DNA of 64,000 nt from Paralichthys olivaceus. Taxonomy: Eukaryota; Chordata; Actinopteri; Pleuronectiformes; Paralichthyidae. Positions 29,238 through 41,243 of the stretch are shown piece after piece (the stretch's first letter is position 1; the number at the start of each line of letters is the position of its first letter). Location of the stretch: assembly GCF_024713975.1 (NCBI RefSeq), contig NC_091111.1, positions 17,457,501 through 17,521,500 of the forward strand. The letters run 5' to 3'. The position numbers and the translations under genes are program-made. A model generated the notes under the pieces. It saw nothing but the letters and a program-made list of their open reading frames with translations, ran no database searches and had not been told where the DNA came from.

Positions 29238-31189
29238 CATTGTCACAAGTAACTTTTAAGGACATTACACGCACACACACACATGCACACATGTTTCCGT
29301 GCCTCACATGTCGTCTGCACTTGTCCAGAAACAGACATCTGAGGATTTCAGCAGCTACTGTGTCAGACTGAAGCTCCTTCTACGTGTTCAGGCTTTTCAC
29401 AGAAACGTTTGACGTCTCTTAGTCTTACAAATACATTTTCTTTCATTCCGATTGGTCTAAACTAGCTACACGATGACAGTATGTTGTCATGAAGTTGCGT
29501 GTGTGTGTGTGACATTGTGATGATGTGACATTGGGAGTCTGAACTAAGTCTGCCTGCTGCTCCACATTCATTATTAATTAACACCCCATTAAAAAAAACT
29601 GTCTGCTTGCAGAGAGCAGAGGAGTGAGGGTGTGGCTTTGTGTATGTCTGTGTGTGTTTGCTTGTGTCTGTGTATGAGAACCCTAACGTGTGCCTATCCA
29701 TTTGTGTGTGTGCGTGTGTGTGCGTTGCTGAAGCAGCTGGTGGGGCAAGTGTGAAATGCTGCCTGGTGTGTGTCTGTGTGTATTTTTCTGTGGGTGTTTG
29801 TCATGCCCACCATGACACAGCAGAAAGGGAACTCACACTCACTCCGTCAACCTACACTGAAACAGCCGGGTGGTCTTTAGCATTATTCAGGACCAGCAGC
29901 CGCTGCAGACAACTGACGTTTCTCCAAGTAATAAAATCTTCGCCACCTTTGATTTAACGTTTCTGTCCACGTGAAGCCGTCTTGTGTTTTAGTGTGAGAG
30001 GGAAATGCATATATCTTTTCAAATTGCCTTTTCTGCAGACAGATGTTTGCTGTGTAATCGTAATCTCGAGGCTTCGACGTACCGAGACGACCGCAAGACC
30101 TGACGTGGACCAATAGCGGCACCTTCTCACGTCGCCCCCAATGTAGCCTCATGACTCCTCAGATGTCTTCATGTCACATCACAGCTCCTCACAGCACCTC
30201 AGTGTGCTTCACATCTCCTCCGTCACCTTGTGTTTCATCACATTCTGTCAAATCGCTTCAAGCCGATTCACATCAACTGTGATGTTTCTAATGACTGACT
30301 GAGAGGAGCCACCTGTCTGATGCTTATGATGCTGAGTTTCTGTTGTTCTGATATTTTAGTGTAACTAACGTTGAGGACGTGAGTTTGAAATTCAGTCACA
30401 CATCTTGTAAAACAACTGCATGCTTCATATTTTAATTGGATGTCCATTCCATCATGAGTGTGAGTATAACAGAGAGTTATTGACAGATGACCTACAACGG
30501 CAGTGTGATTTTTATTTTCCCTCCCTGCCAGCAGCTGGGGGGCTTTACTGTGTGTTCGTGAGTATTAAAGGTGTCACTGTACAGAATGTCAATTATATAA
30601 GTTGACTTTAATTTCCTTTGGCTTTACAGTCCTCACAGACACACAAAGCCTGCAGTGTCCAGTGCAGCGGCCTGTTTAGTCAGCGTTCCCATTCCCCCCC
30701 CCCCACACACACACACACACTGTCAGTCAGCTGCGTGGGGTTTGGACAAAACAGACTGGAAAATAGTGACAGCAGCAGTTTCAGTCTTTAAATATCAGTT
30801 TGCAGATGCCAAAGATTTAAGTAGACACCGCTCAGTTTCTGTGAAGTGGATCATTTATTTGTTTCCTTAATTCTGCACAAGATGCTCAGGAAAAAAAGTG
30901 CACTACTCATTTGAATAGAACTGTATTTGGCAGCAGAGCTCAGTCCGTCCTGACTCCACTGTTTCCAGAAGATAAGCAAACTCTCACATTGGACAAGCTG
31001 TCACCGCTGTCTCATCCCGACTGAGTTGGTAGTTTCATTACACCGACTGGCCTGATGGGGGCACTACAGCGATCGGTATTTGTTTATTTAAAGTGACAAA
31101 CATTAACATTTACGTTTGTGTTGCAATATTTCTTTGCAAATCGGTCCTGAACTTTTAGTATGCCTCACCATGCTATGACATACATGCAG

Positions 31190-31230
<41 letters not shown>

Positions 31231-32092
31231 TGTGCGTGTGAGTCCGTAGCCCCTTTTTTTCCAGTGAAAGCACTCCAGTTCCCATCTCCTGGGAAACCAC
31301 TCTTTTATCATGGCTGCCAGGCCTTTAGGGCAACGCTTTCCATACCGCACCCCCCCCCCACCACCACAACTGCCATGTTTACCACAATCACTTTACCATT
31401 CATGTCTGCACAACCCTCTTCTTGTTGCTCCTCTTCTATCAGTCTATCAGTTTTGCTCTTTCTATTTTCATCCCTTCGTTTCTCCTCAATTTTCTCCGAG
31501 CTCAACTGGAGTCTGACCTGATCACAAAAAAATGTCCGTTTGATACAGAAGCGCCAGTGTGAGTTGAGTTCTGGGTTCAATATGAGTCGGACCATCGATC
31601 CACCAGGCATACATGCAAGATATCGGTTCTACAATATGTTTGAGTGACTTTAAAAGTAAATTGACAAACGGGGAAACACAAATCCAGTTGAAGCCATTCT
31701 GTTCTCATCCAGTTGAGGTACACATTTTCTTCTCACTGTTCTCTTTCCTGCCCTGTCGCTCCCCTCCTCTCCTCTCCTTCCTCTCTCCATTCTCCTCCAT
31801 CTTTATGAGTTGATTCTGCGTGACTGGGAAACCATTGTGCTCTGCCCCTGAAACACATTGCATACAGCCATCCATGCAGAACACACACACACATACACAC
31901 AGAGGAATGTTTGTGGAAGCTCCTCTCAGTTTGTTGAGTCTCATCAGACTTAATCAAGCTGTGTCTTCAATAATGAGCTGAAAGTGTGAGACCTCGACCA
32001 GGTTGAATCCACGAACCGATATACAATCTGTTCAAACATCATCATTGTAAATGCTTTTATTTTTCATACCTTCTCGTTCTTCTTGTAGGACT

Positions 32093-35000
32093 ATGGCTGC
32101 CAACATGCGAATCCTCATCAAGGGAGGGAAGGTGGTGAACGATGATTTCACCCATGAAGCAGACGTCTACATTGAGAATGGCATCATCCAGCAGGTAACA
32201 CATACTAACTAATGTTACTGTCACCTTTATTTCACCTCAGGCACACACAAAGGTATGTATGCATGCACTTTGACTGACACATTTACTCCCCATGCATCCC
32301 CAGCTGTTACTGTGGACTCATTTCACAATAAAACAGTATGAGGAGAATGAAGGACTCGCTGAACTGTGGCTCCACGCAATGACAGCAGACGCTATAATTA
32401 GCTCACAGACTGCTGTCATGGAACCCGTTTGTGTGAAGAGGATGCATTTTAATCAGAAAAACCTCAAAGCTCTTTTGTAGTTCTGCTGAAACATGCCACT
32501 ATTTATATCACCAGAACAGTATTGATGTCAGAAGGTGCTCAAGTCTGTGAAAAAGGTTTGTCTTTATCATTTTAGGGACATTTACTTCATTTCAGCTTTA
32601 CTGAAGTATCTGTTACAGACAAGTTGTTTGCTCTGATTTACCAGTATTATATTTTTTAAGTAAAACGTATATTCTGCTTTTCACTACAAACCACATTCAC
32701 ACACACATTCTTCCAGAAGTACAACATGCTACTTCTTTCTATCACACACTTGTCATGCACAGACATCAGGCGCAATTTGGGTTCAGTATCTTGCCCAAGG
32801 ACACTCAAGCGTTTGGGCTGAATGAGCCGGGGATCAAACCACAACTTTCTGATTAGTGGATGACCCGCTTACTTCTCAGGGATTATTGGGGGGGCTGCGG
32901 CTGTTTTACGGGATTATGTCGATTATTAAAACAAATAGTGGAGGTAAATGCTAAAAAGGTTACAGGGGCACATCTCTTCCAGCTCCATCACGGTCCTGTT
33001 CAAATGCTCAGATGCAAGGCGGAGGCGACTGTACAATGTGTCATACAGTTGTGTAAGTTGATCGTTGGTGTTTTCTCCGGCAGGTTGGAAAGGAACTGAT
33101 GATACCAGGCGGGGCCAAGGTGATCGACGCCTCCGGAAAGCTGGTGCTGCCGGGCGGAATAGACACCAGCGTGCATCTGCAGGAAACCTTCATGAACGCC
33201 GGCATCCAGGACGACTTCTACAGTGGGACCAAGGTACACACACACACAAACACACACACACAAACACACGCCTGTGTTATGACTACAGTAGGTTTGTAAG
33301 CAGACAATGACCTATGATTAAAGACATTTAGACTCCAGGGACAGCTGTAATACAAAGCCATACTTTCTTTCTCTGTCTCGTCTGTAGTTAAATATTCACC
33401 CCCCCCCCCCTTTCAGCTTCATCATCACGACCGATGACCACACATGTTCTCTCGCTGCTCCTATATGATGCAAACCCAAGCAGCTGTTTGTAGATGAAAG
33501 CAAAGACACACTCAGCTGTTCAGTTTTCATTAGTTCATTTCCTACGGATGCTCTCCATATTTTCCAGTGATCACCCCGAGACTCAGAGCAGAGAGGATGA
33601 TTTAATAATGAGGGGATTTAAAAATTCAAAAGAGGGAGCGTATTAATTGTTGCCCGCAGCATCAGCATGTTCTGGAAGATGTTGTGGGACGCTATTGCTG
33701 TTGTTGTCTGGTATAGTTTTCGAGGCTGTAGTCACAGGCTTTGCAGTGGATGTAGGAAGGCGTGGCACAAGGAGAGAGCTACTATAAAGCTATTATTTTG
33801 TCCTAAATTAAACTTCGGGGCTGTATTACTGGAAGAGCATAAATATAATGTGATTTTTTTTTTTTATAAACATATAACTTTTACACTTATGTCCAGCATC
33901 CACACTACTTCTGAGTTTGGATAAGTCCAGAAACACTGCTGACTTTTAGTTTGGAAACTCCGAGGCTGCATGGTAGACGGGCAAAAAAGATGATGTTTGG
34001 AAATAAACTTCCTGAGCCGACGCACATGTCCTGTGTATGTGAATGGTAACGTGATATGCATTTTCAGGTGTGTTAGTATGGAAGGAGATTAATATTGATA
34101 AAGAGCTAAAGTGCTCATGCACTTAAAACGAAAGTGTGTTAGTCAGATGCAGTCTAAGAAGTTCATCTGATCATCTGTAGATCTAAAGCCCCTCTTGTAT
34201 CTTTCTTTTTCAAAACACCACCAGTGTGTTTTTTAAGATTTTAATGGTGGATGATATCAAGTGCTGGGACTTTGCAGCGCTGAGTCTCAGTGAAAGGAGG
34301 CTGGAGTCTAATGGAATGTCAGATGAAGTGTGGTGAGAGGAATTTGGGGCAGATTGAATCCTCCGTATGCCAGCTTTACCCCGGCAACCCCCATTTACCA
34401 ACCCCTACCCACTAACCTCGCTGCCTAGGCAACTAACCCCCCACTCTGTGTCAGTGGAATGAGAGGGAGCAAATGCGTGCGTGCGTGGATGCACGCGTAT
34501 ATGTATGACCATGGTAGCATTGTCTGGTCCCTATGGTGCCTGAGTTACCACGGCAACAGCTCATGTGCAATTGTGATGAACCCCAAAACTATTTTCCCTC
34601 CCTCCCATCGTTTTGTAACAGTCTGCTCCATCTCCTGCTCTCCCTCCTTCCTTCCTTCCTTCCTTCCTCCTCTCTTTCTCGCTCCCTGCTGTTTCCTGCG
34701 CTTTATCCCCTTCGGTTTCACCCCATGCTCCCCCCACCCCCCAGGAAAGACTCACACTGATCTACAGACCTTTTTATACATGCATTTTTTCATCTTGTGT
34801 TAAGGTTTTGTGTCCAGATATTGAGCTGTGTTATAGTTACACTTAACCTTAAAAGATAAATTCAGTGCCAGCTGCACGTTGAAAGTCTGTAAATTCTTAT
34901 TTATACAAATAAAACATTCACTTTTTAACAAAACCTATAAGTGTATTGTTTGGAGAAGAGTCTTTACTAACACCAGATTCTCTTAGATATGTCAGATCCT

Positions 35001-37124
35001 GAAAACCCTCTACTGTATTTAGAGTTTGTTGTTGCAGAATCAAAATTCATATTTCAGCTTCAAAACCTGATAACCCTTTTTAATACGATTCTTGTACAAT
35101 CGATTTTTTCGCTTGTCTGATTCAAATTGTCCGATATGAGCGTTTCACAGATATATAAGTATCGTGTTTATGATCTAAACATTTGTTATATGAAAACTTT
35201 TATTTTACAGAATGAACAGTGAGATATCCATCATATTAAAATGTGAGAGCGACTTCGCCGGACCACATCATTTCATAACGTTGTCCTTATCGTCGCGGTG
35301 TGTGTCGCGGCAGACGCTGCAGACATCTTGTGTAAAGTGAAGCATGAGCATTTCTGACAGAGGCTGATCACAGAGCTGCTGTGGTAATCTGTCTGACACT
35401 GATAGCCTCTCCCCCCGACTCCAACATACAGAGATTCTCTCATCCTCTCAGATCAGTCATGTCTCAGTCACTCTCTCTCCCTGCCTCCCCCTGTCTCCCC
35501 CTCTCTCATGCATACACAATCAGAGCAGCATTTTATATGGAACGTTTTAAAGTGAGTTTATAAAATCATACATTTCACTGCATACTCAGAAACCATATTC
35601 TGTCATTAATACAGGGATTTGTGTGCTTGCTTGTTATTTTTTTACTCCCTCACACTGTCACTGTCTCTCTTCCATTACTCTCCCTCTGTTTTACTTTCTT
35701 GTCTGGGGATTATCTTCACAGTAGGGGTTGGGGGGTCTTTAATAGAAAGCCGCAGTCATGTTAAAACATTGTCGGGAGGTTTATGTGTCACCATCTACTT
35801 TAGGTCTGCCGTCAGTGATCGGTGATATGTTGGAGGAACCAGAGGAAGGACAGCTTTTAAATTAATTTTGTTGATTTGGACATCTTGTCTAGTATGAGAA
35901 ATAAATTCTGTGGGTGTGAACAAAATTAACTTTTTTTCAAGTCTACTAACTGCACGGTGGAAAACTGTTTTTCAAATACTTATGTCAGACCTGGTTATTC
36001 TTGTTTCTACACTGAGTTTGCTGATGGTTTCATTCTGCTCACCCAGACGTCCTTATCAGTTCTATCATTTAAAAGTCTAAAATTGGATGTTTATCCAGTG
36101 ACTGTCATTGCAATGAAAGAGAGCAGGAGTAAAGAGATTTCAACCAGCAGACAGCTTCTCCTTGTTCCTCTCCACGCTGAAAATGCATCCCACTCAGATG
36201 ATAACAGAGAGATAGTAATAACACATTCCTTTCTCTCTTTCTCCTTTTCCACTCAAACAATCCCTCTGTTTGAAGGCAGTACATTTCAATTTAGGTTTTC
36301 AAGACAAGCATTTTCAATCCCACAATCCCCCTGCTGTGGGTCCATGTTGCCTGATTCTCCGTCTCACACACACCCTGACAGTGATCAATGGACATTACAT
36401 ATGCAGAGGCCTTGGATGCTGACGCTGCAGATGATTCTGACTGGTTACTATGGTTATATACGAAACATAATAGCTTGATGTTGGCCACTGTAGCTGTCAC
36501 TCAAACACAGACGGCTCCGCTGTTCACTTCCTGTCTCACACATGATTGTTGCCTGTTTTCCCATCAGTCCCTGTTAGACTCTAGTGTGATATATTGAATG
36601 GGTGACTGTCTCAGTGCACGGTGTCAGGAGGAGGAGGCGGTGGAGGGCGCGGACGCGGCAGACATGGCTGAGCAGTTATCTGTTGTCATGGTGACATAAA
36701 GTGCATTTACCATTCAGCTGACTGAAACGAGTCACTGCAGACAACTCCCTTCTCTTCATTCGTTCTCCAGCCTGTCCCCTCCTTCTCATTTTTCTCCTTC
36801 TCTATGTTTATCCTTTCTTCATCAGTCAGTGCCTTCTCCTCCTCCTCGTCACTATTTTCCCACAGTTTGCTGCTGTGTTGGAGAGGCAGCTATACAGCAG
36901 ATATCACGTTCATGGTTTCATCAGTAATCACTATTACTTTTAATATTACTTTCAGACAACTTCCGACAAATTTCCATTTCTATCATTTATTTAATTGCCA
37001 CAAGAACCGAGAGAAGTTCCCTTCGACGGATTATTACAGTCAAACAATATGTTTATGTGCAGAATATCATACGTGAAGAGAAATGTGGTCCGTCCATCAG
37101 TTTGTTTAAATAGTAAATACGAGG

Positions 37125-37183
<59 letters not shown>

Positions 37184-40100
37184 GTTCATAGCTCACAACA
37201 GTCTTTGTTCTTTACACTAGAATCATTGTTTTCCTTTCTCATCAATCTCAGTTTTTTTTCTCCCTCTGCCTTCCATTGTCTCTCTACCTCCATCCCTCCC
37301 TCTCTCTTCCTTTCCCTTCCTTCCTCCCTAACTCACCCCTTCTCTCCCTCTCACCTCACCCAGGCGGCTCTGATGGGTGGTACCACCATGGTGATGGGTC
37401 TGGTCCTGCCTGAACAACACTGCTCCCTGTTGGACGCCTACGAGAAGTGCAGAGCCCTGGCCGATGCCAAGGCGTGCTGCGACTACGCTCTGCACGTCGG
37501 TGTGACCTGGTGGGGACCAAAGGTGAGATGCACAGAGGTTTCAACCAATGATCGTCCTGGAAACACTTCTCTTTTTCAACGGATGTCGTCCTTCACTCCT
37601 TCGTTCCTTAGTCTTTTATTTTTACGAAGCTGCCAAACCACCTTCATTTCTGGGTGAAATGTGTAATGACCTAGATTAAACCTCACATGAAGTAGGTTAA
37701 CACACATGCTCAGTGGGCACATTAGACACATTCTATGACTCAACGAGCCAACAGCCTTTGGCTCTGTGTCGGTAAGATATCATCTGCTGACTCTGAGAGT
37801 GTGCCGCATCTCACTGTCTACAGTCAAATGGTTTCTGACTCGTTTCACCTTTTAAATCACGCGCTCACGTTATATTATTCCATGGCTGACATCAATATAC
37901 TTCATTTCTTATTTTATTTATTGAAATTCGGAGTTTGTTTACCTGTATAATCATAAATTGAATAACAACAAAGTTATCTACTGTAAAAATATAGACAGTG
38001 ACAATCTAATCATATATTTGTTCATTTGAATTTTGGCACCAGTACTTCTGCTAATTTAATGATGTCTTTTAAACGTTTTTTTTTTTACTCCTTATTGTTT
38101 TAACATTTTACTTGGTTGAAATATTTTCTCTTTTCATTTTGAGTTAATTGAACAGATTTCTCCTGTGCTGCAAAAATCCTCTGCAAGACTGTGATAGTCA
38201 CCAATGCCAGTGTGATCTCCTTCTGGCTGCTCTCCAAGCTCATTTCATGCCCCATATAACAAACACACAAAGACACAAAGACACACACACACACACACAC
38301 ACACAGAGGATTCCAACTGAAAACGTACAGCTGTGATCGGCCCACAGCAACGATTCAAACCTGGGACCTTTTTCCTTGTGATCAGGTGCGTAATGAGATG
38401 GAGACCCTGGTGAGGGAGCACGGGGTGAACTCCTTCCAGATGTTCATGGCCTACAAAGACATGATGATGCTGCGGGACTCAGAGCTCTACCAGGCGCTCC
38501 AGAGCTGTAAGGACATCGGGGCCATCGCACGCGTCCACGCCGAGAACGGAGAGCTTGTGGCAGAGGTGCACATGCAGATTACAATGAGTGTTTAAATACC
38601 GAGGAGAGTTTTTATAAAATGTTAAGAATGCTGAAGTGTATGTGTGTTGTCAGGGGGCCAAAGAGGCTCTGGAACTGGGCATCAGTGGACCAGAGGGTAT
38701 CGAGATCAGTCGACCAGAAGAGGTAAATTACATCAGAGGTTCTATTTATTTTATCTCTATTTAGATCTTGCCCTGCTCTCCTGATTTTCTCTTAAAATAT
38801 TGATGGAAGCATACATTTAAGGGACTTGAGGTTATTGTTTCTATATAAAAGAAAATTGGAAAGGGAAACCTGATTATGACAAAACATATACAAATGATGA
38901 TTTAAACATCTGACTGTCAGATGTCAGAAATGTATCCTACCCAGAAGGATAAATGAGCAGAACATTAGTTTGTTTGTTTAGATATTAAAGAGCTAATATC
39001 TAGATATATATTAATAATATATTAATAATAATTTGTTAAACTTATCATTGTGTGATTGTGTTTGTTTCTCCTAACTACAGTTGGAGTCTGAGGCGACTCA
39101 CAGAGCCGTCACCATTGCCAACAGGGTAAACAGACATGATATTAGATTTTTACATCCTGTTCGTATGCATATGTCTGAATGTTAGTGATAAACAAATGGA
39201 TCCAATCGTGATTACAGGCTCGCTGTCCGATCTACCTGGTGAATGTGTCCAGTATGGCTGCTGGAGACATGATCAGTGCTGCTAAGATGCAAGGTGAGTG
39301 GCCGGCTTAGTCCGTGAAGTTGGTGACGGTGATAAAGAGAGAAGATAATCATCCGTCTCTTTTCTTTCTATCTCTCAAGGTAAGGTAGTCCATGCAGAGA
39401 CCACTGTAGCCCATGCGGTGCTGAACGGGATGCAGTATTACCACCAGGACTGGTCACATGCCGCCGCCCACGTCATCGTCCCTCCTCTTCGCCTCGACCC
39501 CAACACACCCAGCTACCTCATGGGCCTGCTGGGCAAGTATGTGCACAGCAGCTTCACAAATACAGAGCAAACAGTGGCTCTAAAACCGATCACTTGAAAG
39601 AAGGTGTTATGGATACATCCATTCCCTTGAACTAATCGCACGTATCCTTCTACCAGTGACACTCTGAGCGTCGTGGCATCAGAGCACCGTCCATTTAGCA
39701 CCAAGCAGAGAGCTTTGGGCAAAGAGGACTTCACCAAGATCCCTCATGGAGTTGCTGGAGTCCAGGACAGGATGAGTGTCATCTGGGAGAGAGGAGTGGT
39801 ACGTACACACAAACACACACTGACACGTTAATCTGCAAATCTGTCTGTGCAGCATTAAACACAAGTTTGATTGTTCAAATCAGAACAGCTTTGGGTTTCT
39901 TACAGTCATTTTTCCAGTGTTGTGTCGGTGCTCATCTGGTGACGTTTTTTTGTATTTTTAATGCATCACTACCTGCAGGTGACAGGAAAGATGGACGAAA
40001 ATCGTTTTGTGGCAGTGACGAGCTCTAACGCTGCAAAGATCTACAACCTGTACCCTCGCAAGGGCCGCATCATCGCCGGGGCAGATGCCGATGTGGTGGT

Positions 40101-41243
40101 TTGGGATCCAGATGCAACAAGGTACGTGGTTAAAGTTGAAACCTGAAGGCGTGGGTCACAAACACAGGCAATATGTCATGATTGTTTAATTAAGTGCAAA
40201 ACTAAAACTGGAGTTAATGGCTTTTGTGTTTTGGTGCAGGACAATCTCTGTGAGCACGCAGGTGCAGGGCGGAGACTTCAACCTGTACGAGGGGCTGCGC
40301 TGCCACGGCGTTCCTCTGGTCACTATCAGCCGCGGACGTCTGGTGTGCGAGAACGATGCGTTCATGTGCGCAGAGGGATCTGGAAAGTTCTACTCTCAGC
40401 GCACTTTCCCTGACTACCTCTATAAAAAGATGGTGCAGAGAGAAAAGGTTTGTTCGCTTCATTCACTCACATCAGTGTTTCTCTCATCACTCCCTCACCA
40501 AAGATAATAAATATTTAATTTTACTGCATTTCCTAAAATTATGTAAGTGCTCCCAAAAAATAAACTAGGGTAACGAGACTATTGCTGTGCTGTCAGCTGA
40601 CAGTGAAACTACAGCAAGCACACCCATCAAACTGTCTAGCTCCACTGATTCAACTGTTTTATAAAGGTTGTAATGCTCCCTCTGAGCGCTGACGCTGTTC
40701 CTCTGCAGAAAGCTCCATCACAGCCTCTTTGGCTCGGCTCTATTTTAGGTGCACTAGATAATTTATACAACTTACTGCTGGGGAGGTATTTGATGCGCAT
40801 GTTATTTACTGTGTTCTTTGAGTGAGAATCGGACAAAGAAATCTATACTGTATGAATGTAATGTGTGTGTATTGAAGAGGTTCATTGTTTGATTTAGACT
40901 CAGGCTTACAAAGGAGTCGACAGGGATCCATACTCCGGTGACGTGGCCATGGTGGCGAACACCATGAAGAAGGAGCTCGGTTTGGGCCCAATCGATGGAG
41001 ATTCATCCAACAAGCTCGTTGCTCGGGCGCACCAGGGCGTCCGAGACCTTCACGAGTCGTCCTTCAGCCTCTCTGGTAGGAGGCAACACGACTGACAGCG
41101 TTGAAGGTGTTTATTTGAATCCTTGTTGTAACTGAAACTCATGTTTGTTTCTCTCAGGCTCCCAGGTGGATGACCACATCCCCAAGAGGTCCTCGGCTCG
41201 GATCCTGGCCCCTCCCGGCGGTCGCTCCAGTGGAATCTGGTAA
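32093..41243 (+). CDS. dpysl5: Dihydropyrimidinase-like 5 / CRMP5 (13 coding exons, complete)
   Basis: Collapsin response mediator protein, a cytosolic neuronal phosphoprotein of the dihydropyrimidinase fold that regulates microtubules and neurite outgrowth and is not thought to be enzymatic. Exons: 32093-32194, 33084-33233, 37364-37522, 38386-38565, 38654-38722, 39081-39125, 39218-39293, 39380-39536, 39657-39798, 39979-40121, 40240-40447, 40898-41075, 41158-41243. Phases join cleanly to 564 residues, the length of human DPYSL5. It starts [19 protein letters not shown], carries [32 protein letters not shown] and [20 protein letters not shown], and ends [13 protein letters not shown]. The tail region between [11 protein letters not shown] and [13 protein letters not shown] is the most divergent from human. 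The ATG exon begins at 32089, leaving 4 nt of 5'UTR in it. Paralogue a or b unresolved. Confidence 0.96.
32688..32872 (-). repeat. SINE-like element, tRNA-derived head, antisense
   Basis: Read on the minus strand it begins GCGGGTCATCCACTAATCAG and continues to GTTTGATCCCCGGCTC, which resembles a degenerate pol III B box of a tRNA-like head. The body phrase 'TCCTTGGGCAAGATACTGAA' and the 'GAATGTGGTTTGTAGTGAAAAGC' tail (23 nt, here 32677-32699 approx.) are typical of a frequent teleost SINE. It ends about 210 bp before dpysl5 coding exon 2. Confidence 0.65.
34645..34668. repeat. (TTCC)n microsatellite
   Basis: Six TTCC units within a larger pyrimidine tract in a dpysl5 intron. Confidence 0.9.
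37128..37180. repeat. (ATG)n trinucleotide repeat, about 18 units
   Basis: Perfect GAT/ATG array ending 183 bp upstream of the dpysl5 exon-3 acceptor. Confidence 0.95.
38281..38385. repeat. (CA)n array and repeat-like segment abutting the dpysl5 exon-4 acceptor
   Basis: A (CA)n array (38281-38304) is followed by 'GATTCAAACCTGGGACCTTT' (38352-38371) and then 'TTCCTTGTGATCAG', whose AG is the splice acceptor. The phrase resembles the antisense tRNA-like end of common fish repeats, usually read as 'GATTCGAACCTGGGACCTTC'. Confidence 0.4.

Larger units (their letters stand above)
27189..32088 (+). other. dpysl5: dpysl5 intron 1 (non-coding)
   Basis: Non-coding stretch between the first exon and the ATG exon. 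It holds a CRE palindrome TGACGTCA (27337-27344), a 14-bp triple repeat (27353-27398), (TG)n arrays at about 27636-27668, 27792-27819 and 27930-27962, two CTCF-like motifs (28520-28533, 28646-28659), a POU-like palindrome (28360-28381), (GA)n and (CA)n arrays (28849-29234), a C-run with a short CA array (30695-30720) and a (GT)n array (31193-31228). No conserved exon was seen. Confidence 0.7.
33234..37363 (+). other. dpysl5: dpysl5 intron between coding exons 2 and 3
   Basis: 4.1 kb without a recognisable exon. Three RFX X-box-like palindromes stand out at 34544-34557, 36444-36457 and 36682-36695. Also present are a (TTCC)n array (34645-34668), an (ATG)n array (37128-37180), a C-run (33400-33410) and a long pyrimidine-rich stretch (37250-37360) leading to the exon-3 acceptor. 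The 173-codon frame at 35957-36478 has no family features and is treated as chance. Confidence 0.7.

Noticed and set aside
28847-29371. 174-codon frame with Arg-Glu and Thr-His runs
   Set aside because: Encoded by (GA)n and (CA)n microsatellites.
35957-36478. 173-codon frame on the plus strand in a dpysl5 intron
   Set aside because: Residue make-up is that of random intron (Ser, Phe and Leu rich), with no motif, and its neighbours give no exon structure.
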